From: Limosilactobacillus sp.
GTDB lineage: Bacteria > Bacillota > Bacilli > Lactobacillales > Lactobacillaceae
Assembly: GCF_022482365.1 (NCBI RefSeq)
Contig: NZ_JAKVPE010000001.1
Location: 372,001 to 436,000 of the forward strand
Length of the DNA: 64,000 bases
Reading direction: 5' to 3'
In this document: positions 58,167 to 64,000 of the stretch, piece after piece
How positions within the stretch are numbered: the stretch's first letter is position 1
Layout: each line of letters begins with the position of its first letter
The notes under the pieces: model-generated
The model's database searches: none
What the model saw: only the letters and a program-made list of their open reading frames with translations
Told to the model about the DNA's origin: nothing
Translations under genes and position numbers: made by a program

Positions 58167-59894
58167 GTGGCTAAAAAGTACATTCTCAAGGAATTTAAGA
58201 TTGATCGACTTTCTAAAGAGCCACGACCAATCAAGGGCGAACGGATTGGAATCAAAGATCGGCAACGCCTCGAGAAGGGTGACTCTATTTATATCTATTT
58301 TGGCCGAAGCCACAGTTATGTTGGGCAAACCAAGCAATTCTTGACTCGCTATAAGCAGCATTATGACCTCCAGTCTAAGTTTGATATTCATAACTATAAC
58401 TGTGTTGTCATGTCGTTTGGCCAATTGATCAATAGAAATTCGCTTGACGATATCGAAAATCAGCTGATTTCCTATATTGCTGCCGATGGGAAGCACAACG
58501 AGGTCCTCAGCGATAACTCAACCGGTGGTAATTCCGTCGTTGGGTATCCGCAACAAAACCTGGTTAAAAGTGACTTCATCATTCCGTTCTGGCACGATCT
58601 CTATACACGTAATTACGTTCAAACGCCAAATCTGGACGTTGTTCAAAATTCCCTCCTTTTCAAATATTCGCCCTTTCACCAACTTTCCGACGTTCAGGCC
58701 GGCATTATCCAGGAAATTGTCGACGATCCTGATCATAGCTTCGTCATTAATGGCATGGCCGGTACTGGGAAAACCGTGATGCTAACTAACCTCGCCGCAA
58801 CTTTAAGACATAAAATGCCGACTAAGACCGTCGCAGTAATCGTCAAGACAAACTGGGTCAAGACGGCGAAGAAGATCTTCAAAACTTATGGTGATAAAGA
58901 CATCCATGTTTTTACCGCTGTTCAGTTTATCAATTCTGGTAAACATTACGACTACCTGATCGTTGATGAAGCACATCGCTTGCGCCGCTACTACTCAAAG
59001 AGCAATAACGTGTTAAACGTGATTTTTAAGTACCCAGAAAAAGTGGCGGAGGAAAAGGGAACCAATTATGACCCCAACGGAAATGAATTATTAAAAATCG
59101 TCAAGCAATGCAAACAGCTAGTTTTGATGTATGATCCAAGCCAACAAATCAGGCCAGGAGACATTACCGCCACCCAGTTCCAACACGTTATTCAAAATGG
59201 CAATTTCAGACAGTTTAATCTGCCAACTGAATATCGAATTAACATTGAACCCACTCAAAAGGGCTACCAAAGGGCTTTCTCCGGTGACAACTTTATTAAT
59301 GGAATCAAAGCTTTCCTCGGGATTGGTGGACCTAACACCAAATTCTATAAGGAATTGTTTACGAATTATCTGGTTAACGGCGAGGATGCCTACTTCGGAA
59401 TTTGCAATTCGATTCAAGAGCTATTTGACTACCTTAACGATATGCGAAACTATGATCCGACGTCCCAGAATCGGGTTGTTGCTGGTTATTGCCGAAAATG
59501 GGTCAGTCGTAAGAATGGTAAACCTGATTGGGTTGAGGGAGAGCATCACTGGAACTGGAATTCACGTTTGGAAGACTGGCTGGACGCACCCGATTCTGAA
59601 AACGAAATTGGTTCCATTCATGCTGTTCAAGGAATTGACTTAAACTATGTTGGAGTTATTGTTGGTAAAGATCTGACGGTTGACGACAACGGACACTTGG
59701 TCGCAAATCCCCAATTCTACTACGATAGCTATGGTAAGTTTAAGAAGGATGATCCTCATCCCGTCGAATTTGATCGCTTCGTCAAGAATATCTACTATGT
59801 CTTGCTAACAAGGGGAATTAACGGCATCCGTGTTTACTTTGAAGATCCAAAAGTAGAGCGATTGTTTAAGAGGTTTATGGGGATCGAGAAGTAA
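58167..59894 (+). CDS. GIY-YIG nuclease-DUF2075 helicase fusion
   Basis: 575 residues. Residues about 40-125 are a GIY-YIG nuclease: SIYIYFGRSHSYVGQTKQFL, catalytic Arg61 in LTRYKQH, Glu97 in DDIENQLISYI, Asn in DNSTGGN. From about 190 comes a DUF2075/Schlafen group 3 superfamily-1-like ATPase: Walker A GMAGTGKTV (196-204), DEAH in LIVDEAHRLRR (267-270), CKQLVLMYDPSQQI, IGSIHAVQGIDLNYVGVIVG and the motif VI region YYVLLTRGINGIRVYF. A DNA-targeting nuclease-motor is implied. GTG at 58167 with AGGTGA is preferred over a GTG 9 bases earlier. It may be an anti-phage or repair system with the preceding MazG-like protein. Terminator after. Confidence 0.85.
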   Translation: MAKKYILKEFKIDRLSKEPRPIKGERIGIKDRQRLEKGDSIYIYFGRSHSYVGQTKQFLTRYKQHYDLQSKFDIHNYNCVVMSFGQLINRNSLDDIENQLISYIAADGKHNEVLSDNSTGGNSVVGYPQQNLVKSDFIIPFWHDLYTRNYVQTPNLDVVQNSLLFKYSPFHQLSDVQAGIIQEIVDDPDHSFVINGMAGTGKTVMLTNLAATLRHKMPTKTVAVIVKTNWVKTAKKIFKTYGDKDIHVFTAVQFINSGKHYDYLIVDEAHRLRRYYSKSNNVLNVIFKYPEKVAEEKGTNYDPNGNELLKIVKQCKQLVLMYDPSQQIRPGDITATQFQHVIQNGNFRQFNLPTEYRINIEPTQKGYQRAFSGDNFINGIKAFLGIGGPNTKFYKELFTNYLVNGEDAYFGICNSIQELFDYLNDMRNYDPTSQNRVVAGYCRKWVSRKNGKPDWVEGEHHWNWNSRLEDWLDAPDSENEIGSIHAVQGIDLNYVGVIVGKDLTVDDNGHLVANPQFYYDSYGKFKKDDPHPVEFDRFVKNIYYVLLTRGINGIRVYFEDPKVERLFKRFMGIEK

Positions 59895-59920
59895 ATTAAC
59901 AAACAGAATAAGTTTTACAC

Positions 59921-59956
59921 GCAGTGCTTATCTAAATTTAGGTAAACACTGTTTTA
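59921..59956 (+). terminator. Terminator of the MazG/GIY-YIG module
   Basis: CAGTGCTTATCTAAA pairs with TTTAGGTAAACACTG, followed by TTTTA. Confidence 0.8.
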
Positions 59957-59999
59957 CGTATTGCATTTAAGACTAAAAAAACACTGACACTTTTTACCA

Positions 60000-60018
60000 T
60001 AACTGGTTCAACCAGTTA
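60000..60018. promoter_or_regulatory. Palindromic candidate operator upstream of the hydroxyacyl-CoA dehydrogenase gene
   Basis: TAACTGGTTCAACCAGTTA is a perfect 9-bp inverted repeat around one base. A related AACCGGTT lies at 60069-60076. No regulator gene is adjacent. Confidence 0.55.
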
Positions 60019-60128
60019 CCAATCCAACATTTGTCCTCAATTGCCGCGCCGAAAGTCCCCAAGCTATTTAACCGGTTTCATTTAATTGCTAACCTAAGGG
60101 TGAACAATCAAATGAAAGGGTGAGCATT

Positions 60129-61022
60129 ATGCCAATTCAAAACGTTGTCGTTGCCGGTGGGGGTGTCCTCGGCAGCCAAATCGCCTATCAGACCGCATTG
60201 CATGATTTCAAGGTGACCCTCTACGACCTCAGCAGTGAATCTCTTCAGCAGGCTCAGGAAAGAATCAAGGTCCTCTTCCCGGACTACCATCACGACCTCG
60301 GGCTTTCGCAAGCGGACTTTGACCGCCATCTCGCCAATCTCTCTTACACCACCGGCCTAGAGACAGCGGTGGCCGATGCGGACCTGGTCATCGAGGCCAT
60401 CCCCGAAAAGCTGACGATCAAGGAGGCCTTTTACCAACAGCTGTCTAAGCTTGCACCTGAAAAGACGATTTTCGCCAGCAACTCCTCCTCGCTTCTGCCA
60501 TCCCAGCTGGTGGGTTACACTGACCGGCCGGATCGCTACCTGCACCTGCACTTTGCCAACCACATCTGGAGCCGCAATACTGCCGAGGTCATGGGCACCA
60601 AGGATACGGATCCGAAGATCTTCGCCGAGATCGTAAATTTTGCCAGTGCGATCGGGATGATCCCGGTTCCACTGCACAAGGAACAGCCCGGTTACGTTCT
60701 CAACGCCATGCTGATTCCGTGGCTGAACAGTGCACTGATCCTGTGGGCAAAGGGCGTTACCGATCCGCTGACCATTGATCGGACCTGGATGAAGGACCTC
60801 GAAGCACCGGTGGGCCCGTTCGGCATCCTTGACATCATTGGTCTGCGTACCCACTACAACATTGTCAAAAACATGGCCGACAAGACCGACAATGCGGATC
60901 TCCAGCTGGCCGCTGCCAAAATGAAGGAGCGAATCGACGCTAACAAGTTAGGCCCGAGCACCGGCGAAGGTTTCTACCATTGGCCGAACCCCGCTTTCCT
61001 GTCACCTGATTTCCTGAAGTAA
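60129..61022 (+). CDS. 3-hydroxyacyl-CoA dehydrogenase family NAD-dependent enzyme
   Basis: 297 residues. VVVAGGGVLGSQIAYQTAL binds NAD; LVIEAIPEKLTIKEAFYQQL and ASNSSSLLPSQL are typical of the family; the catalytic His is in HLHFANHIW, and the C-terminal domain has PGYVLNAMLIPWLNSAL and GPFGILDIIGL. The organism's route is unclear because no thiolase or enoyl-CoA hydratase is near; relatives also act on free hydroxyacids such as gulonate. AAAGGGTGA precedes ATG at 60129. A palindromic candidate operator lies upstream. Confidence 0.88.
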   Translation: MPIQNVVVAGGGVLGSQIAYQTALHDFKVTLYDLSSESLQQAQERIKVLFPDYHHDLGLSQADFDRHLANLSYTTGLETAVADADLVIEAIPEKLTIKEAFYQQLSKLAPEKTIFASNSSSLLPSQLVGYTDRPDRYLHLHFANHIWSRNTAEVMGTKDTDPKIFAEIVNFASAIGMIPVPLHKEQPGYVLNAMLIPWLNSALILWAKGVTDPLTIDRTWMKDLEAPVGPFGILDIIGLRTHYNIVKNMADKTDNADLQLAAAKMKERIDANKLGPSTGEGFYHWPNPAFLSPDFLK

Positions 61023-61039
61023 CAACTAAATACTGAGAA

Positions 61040-61082
61040 AAAAGCACTTCGAATTGATCAAAAATCAGTCCGAAGTGCTTTC
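61040..61082. terminator. Bidirectional terminator
   Basis: AAAGCACTTCG pairs with CGAAGTGCTTT around a 19-base loop; A- and T-tracts outside. Between convergent genes. Confidence 0.85.
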
Positions 61083-61095
61083 ACTATCTTTATTC

Positions 61096-62586
61096 TTAAT
61101 CGAGGTGGGGAACCGGGTTTAGCAGCTTAAACTGGCGCTGCTCCTCAAACAGCCTGGCAACCTGCAGGAGGAGGTCTTCACGCCCCTTGTTAGCGATGAA
61201 CTGAATCCCCATTGGCGTTCCCTGCTTGCTCATGCCAGTCGGCAGGGAGATGGCGGGCTCGCCGGTCATGTTGGCCTGCTCCGTAAACGGTGATTGGATG
61301 GTCGCAGGCAAACATTGGTCGTAGATAAGCTGCCGCTGCTCTCCTGGCGTCAATTCATCCATGTGCTTCATCTGCTCGACATATTCCGGCCGATCCTGGT
61401 AATCGACCCGTGGTGCTGGCTGAGCATTCGTCGGGGTTAGGAAGAGTGGGAAGAATTCATGCATTTGGACGTGCTGGTAAGCCGTCTGGTCCCAGAGTGC
61501 GAGGGTTCGGCTGTAATCAGCCGCCGAGACGTTCTTGCCCATCTGCCACAGCGCCCAGGTGTACAGCTCCATGTCGTTTTTAGTCAGCGGTCGCTTCATC
61601 CCCGCCTGAACGTTTTGGAACATCGCCGCGGTCTCGGCGCCATTCATCAGGTAGTAGGACCGCATCAGCTTGGCGCCGTCCACCGGATCGTACATCTTTT
61701 GAACCCGGAAGCCCCGTTCCCGCAGGAAGTCGACCGCGGACAACACGGCGGCCTTGGCCTCTGGGCTGACGGGCGTGCCCAGCGGGGACTTAGTCGTATA
61801 GCCGATCGTGATCTTCGGCAACGGCGTGTTTAACGCATTAGCAAAGCCCGGCTCGTACTTTGGCGTCTGGAAAACAGCTGCCGGTTGAACGGTTTGCAGC
61901 TGGTCCAACAGCATTGCTGTGTCCTTGACGGTGCGGGTCAGGGCAAAGTTAATTGAGGCACCCTGCCAGGACCGCCAGCTATCTGGCCCGGTTGGTACCC
62001 GGCCACGTGTGGGTTTCAAGCCGATCAGGCCGGTCCAGGCAGCCGGAATCCGGATGGAACCGCCACCGTCATTGCCGGCCGCAATTGGCACCCAGCCATC
62101 CGCCAGGGCCGCCGCGGAACCACCGGAAGAACCACCCGGTGTATATTTCTTGGCCCACGGGTTGTGAACTGGTCCGTAGAGCTGGTCATCCGAGCGGTTT
62201 TTAAAACCAAACTCGGGAAAGTTGGTCTGGCCAACGATGATAAAGCCGGCCTCCTGCAGGGCCCGGACAAAGTTGCTCGTCGTTTCCGCCTTGTGGTCTT
62301 TGAATAATTTGTTGCCGTTGGTGTCGGGTTCACCGGCGAGGGCTTGGCCCAACCCCTTGAGGAGGATTGGCACCCCGAGGAAGGGCTGGCCGGTGTCTTT
62401 TAACTGGCGCGCCTCTTTCAAGGCGGCCTCCTCACGCAGGGAGATCACGGCGTTTAACTTTGGATTGCGCTTCTTAATTCGGGCGATCGCGGCGGACACC
62501 AGTTCCGCGCTCGTGACCTGCCCAGTCCGCACGAGCTGGGCCAGCTGGTAGGCGGGCAGCGTCAGCAGCATTGTGTTAATGTTCAT
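61096..62586 (-). CDS. Amidase (amidase-signature family)
   Basis: 496 residues. Catalytic Lys77 in VPILLKGLG, cis-Ser in TPGGSSGGSAAAL (about 153-154) and nucleophile Ser177 in GNDGGGSIRIPA form the Ser-cisSer-Lys triad. Full length for the family. It is not part of a gatCAB cluster and lacks GatA context, so a general amide or peptide-amide hydrolase is more likely. GAGAGGATG precedes the ATG. Single gene, divergent from the ABC transporter. Confidence 0.9.
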   Translation of the reverse strand: MNINTMLLTLPAYQLAQLVRTGQVTSAELVSAAIARIKKRNPKLNAVISLREEAALKEARQLKDTGQPFLGVPILLKGLGQALAGEPDTNGNKLFKDHKAETTSNFVRALQEAGFIIVGQTNFPEFGFKNRSDDQLYGPVHNPWAKKYTPGGSSGGSAAALADGWVPIAAGNDGGGSIRIPAAWTGLIGLKPTRGRVPTGPDSWRSWQGASINFALTRTVKDTAMLLDQLQTVQPAAVFQTPKYEPGFANALNTPLPKITIGYTTKSPLGTPVSPEAKAAVLSAVDFLRERGFRVQKMYDPVDGAKLMRSYYLMNGAETAAMFQNVQAGMKRPLTKNDMELYTWALWQMGKNVSAADYSRTLALWDQTAYQHVQMHEFFPLFLTPTNAQPAPRVDYQDRPEYVEQMKHMDELTPGEQRQLIYDQCLPATIQSPFTEQANMTGEPAISLPTGMSKQGTPMGIQFIANKGREDLLLQVARLFEEQRQFKLLNPVPHLD

Positions 62587-62652
62587 GGAATCATCCTCTC
62601 AATGCTAATTTACATTACTTTACTACCTGTATTATAAGCCGACATATATCGC

Positions 62653-62681
62653 TTGTAAAAACGTTTCCAGCGTCCTATACT
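62653..62681 (+). promoter_or_regulatory. Promoter with overlapping cre-like site, ABC transporter operon
   Basis: TTGTAA (62653-62658), a 17-base spacer and TATACT (62676-62681). TAAAAACGTTTCCA (62656-62669) in the spacer fits the cre consensus TGNAANCGNTNNCA except for the second base, so CcpA control is possible. Confidence 0.6.
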
Positions 62682-62713
62682 TTAGCTAACAATTTACAAG
62701 GAGATGATGTCTT

Positions 62714-63394
62714 TTGGGTTGGGCCAAGTACCTGTCGATCCCCGGATTCTTTGATGCGCCCTTAGCCTTTCAATCCCTGCCGACGATCCTATCTGGTTTG
62801 CCGCTGTCACTGCTATTATTGCTCATTTGTTTCACTACGGCGAACATCGTTGGTATTCTGGTAATGTTTTGCCGGATCAGCAAGTCAAAGGCCTTATCAT
62901 GGGTAGCACGTTTCTATATCTCATTCTTCCGTGGGGTACCGATGCTGGTGGTCCTGTTCTTGACCTACTTTGGTTTTAATCTTGATGCCATGCCAGCCGC
63001 GATCTTGTCATTCACGCTGGTGCCGAGCGCCTTCCTTGCCGAGTATTATCGTTCGGCCTTGAAGGGGGTCGGCAACTCGCAGTATGACTCCGCCCGCGCG
63101 TTAGGGATGTCATACACGACCATGATGCGTTACGTCATCATGCCACAGGCGTTTCGGATCGTGTTGCCATCCCTCGGGAATGTGATGCTGGATATGTTCA
63201 AGGGAACGTCACTGGCGGCGATGATTACGGTCTCCGAAATGTTTATGAAGGCCAAGATTGTTGCGGGGGCCAGTCAGGACTATATGACCATCTATATTGA
63301 AATTGCGGTTATTTACTGGTTAGTCTGCTGCGTGCTCGGCTGGATTGAACACCGGTCCGAACGCCATTTTGAACACGGAGCTGTGAAGGAATAG
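62714..63394 (+). CDS. Polar amino-acid ABC transporter permease
   Basis: 226 residues with about five helices. ILSGLPLSLLLLLICFTTAN opens the HisM/GlnP permease fold; the cytoplasmic EAA loop is seen in ARALGMSYTTMMRYVIMPQA, then FRIVLPSLGNVMLDMFKGTS. Such permeases pair with a substrate-binding lipoprotein (next gene) and an ATPase, expected to the right of the window. TTG start with AAGGAGATG 10 bases upstream. Confidence 0.9.
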   Translation: MGWAKYLSIPGFFDAPLAFQSLPTILSGLPLSLLLLLICFTTANIVGILVMFCRISKSKALSWVARFYISFFRGVPMLVVLFLTYFGFNLDAMPAAILSFTLVPSAFLAEYYRSALKGVGNSQYDSARALGMSYTTMMRYVIMPQAFRIVLPSLGNVMLDMFKGTSLAAMITVSEMFMKAKIVAGASQDYMTIYIEIAVIYWLVCCVLGWIEHRSERHFEHGAVKE

Positions 63395-63424
63395 TTTGCT
63401 TAGTTTGTTGAAGGAGAATCTTTT

Positions 63425-64000
63425 ATGCGTCGCAAAAAATTAATTTTTCTACTGTCAATGGTTGCACTGGTCGTCGTGGGCCTGTCAGCCTGTGGACGGA
63501 AGAGTGCTGCCGACAAGGATACTTGGACGGTTGCCACTTCCGGGACCCTGTACCCAACGTCCTACCATGATTCCAAGACGAAGAAGCTGACAGGTTATGA
63601 CGTCGAGGTTATTCGGGCCGTCGCCAAGGGCCTGCACAAGAAGGTTAAGTTCAAGGAATACAATGTTGACGGGATGCTGACGGCGGTCAAGTCCGGCAAG
63701 GCCGACATGGCCGTGGACGACTTCGCTATTTCACCAACCCGGACGAAGTCATACCGGATGTCCACCCCAATCAAGCACTCGTTCAACGCCCTGATCGTGC
63801 GGAAGAGTGATAACTCCGGGATCAACTCCTGGAAGGACATCAAGGGCAAGAAGGCCGCCGGTGAAGCCGGGACCGGCTACCAGCGGCTGTCACAGCAGCT
63901 CGGTGCCAAGCTGGTCAACTACGACAACGTTTCCAACGATGTCTACATGCGGGACGTTGCCTCTGGGAAGACCGACTTTATCATGAACGACTACTACCTG
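63425..64000 (+). CDS. Amino-acid ABC transporter substrate-binding lipoprotein (3' end cut off)
   Basis: 192 codons visible. The lipoprotein signal is MRRKKLIFLLSMVALVVVGL with lipobox LSAC (Cys at residue 23). The periplasmic-binding type 2 fold follows: TWTVATSGTLYPTSYHD, TGYDVEVIRAVAKGL, DGMLTAVKSGKADMAVDDFA and SSWKDIKGKKA-like. AAGGAGAA precedes the ATG; 30 bases after the permease stop. The ligand is probably a polar amino acid or cystine; not decidable here. Confidence 0.9.
   Translation, partial: MRRKKLIFLLSMVALVVVGLSACGRKSAADKDTWTVATSGTLYPTSYHDSKTKKLTGYDVEVIRAVAKGLHKKVKFKEYNVDGMLTAVKSGKADMAVDDFAISPTRTKSYRMSTPIKHSFNALIVRKSDNSGINSWKDIKGKKAAGEAGTGYQRLSQQLGAKLVNYDNVSNDVYMRDVASGKTDFIMNDYYL

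Overview
The window is about 52-53% GC and reads as the chromosome of a lactic acid bacterium. The best fit is a heterofermentative Lactobacillaceae member of the Limosilactobacillus type (fermentum/mucosae/reuteri group). This rests on LPQTG-anchored surface proteins, an L-2-hydroxyisocaproate-type dehydrogenase, a nucleoside 2-deoxyribosyltransferase, a close match to the Lactobacillus isoleucine 2-epimerase, a Met T-box, GGAGG ribosome binding sites and frequent TTG/GTG starts. The genus is inferred by eye and was not tested by alignment.

Layout. 1-11 kb is ordinary core: a cut-off CBS-domain membrane protein, an AarF/UbiB kinase, a VOC protein, a two-gene CrcB fluoride channel, a short UvrA paralogue without the UvrB-binding region, a TVP38 membrane protein with a DUF2075 ATPase, and a DXS-like enzyme. 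11-18 kb holds a repeat-rich LPQTG protein, then a divergent pair (isoleucine 2-epimerase and amino-acid permease) in which the permease is preceded by a Thr/Ser-rich leader peptide and a 1:2 / 2:3 / 3:4 attenuator, then a secreted nuclease. 17.5-23.4 kb is accessory: a decayed integrase and a large LPQTG surface-exclusion-type protein split inside its signal peptide by an IS30-family element with a 14-bp target duplication. A small XRE regulator follows. 23.4-30.6 kb carries a TPP-riboswitch-controlled CytX transporter, a PLD-like/AAA+ fusion of unknown role, a DUF915 hydrolase, a small protein, a DUF3737 beta-helix protein and a MalY/PatB C-S lyase.

30.6-35.2 kb is a compact exopolysaccharide operon: degenerate GGDEF membrane protein, 52-residue membrane peptide, processive GT2, GH8 hydrolase and UDP-GlcNAc 2-epimerase. 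The set suggests a ManNAc-containing polymer. 35.4-42.5 kb holds nucleotide salvage, two Cof-type phosphatases, a DeoR regulator, a second nuclease, tRNA-Arg, a minimal tyrosine recombinase with GTGTTATT inverted repeats nearby, and a SemiSWEET. 42.7-46.6 kb has a palindrome-controlled VOC/alcohol dehydrogenase operon and a divergent PucR regulator/SDR pair. 46.8-49.5 kb has three tRNAs, a probable small RNA, small unknown proteins and L-HicDH. 49.6-57.7 kb encodes an LtaS-like membrane sulfatase, a Ca2+-type P-ATPase and a Met T-box operon (MetE-like protein plus cyclase-family hydrolase).

57.8-59.9 kb is a two-gene module, a MazG-like pyrophosphohydrolase followed by a GIY-YIG nuclease-DUF2075 helicase fusion; with the PLD/AAA+ gene it is the best candidate here for an undescribed nucleic-acid-directed system. 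The window closes with a hydroxyacyl-CoA dehydrogenase, an amidase and the start of a polar amino-acid ABC transporter operon.
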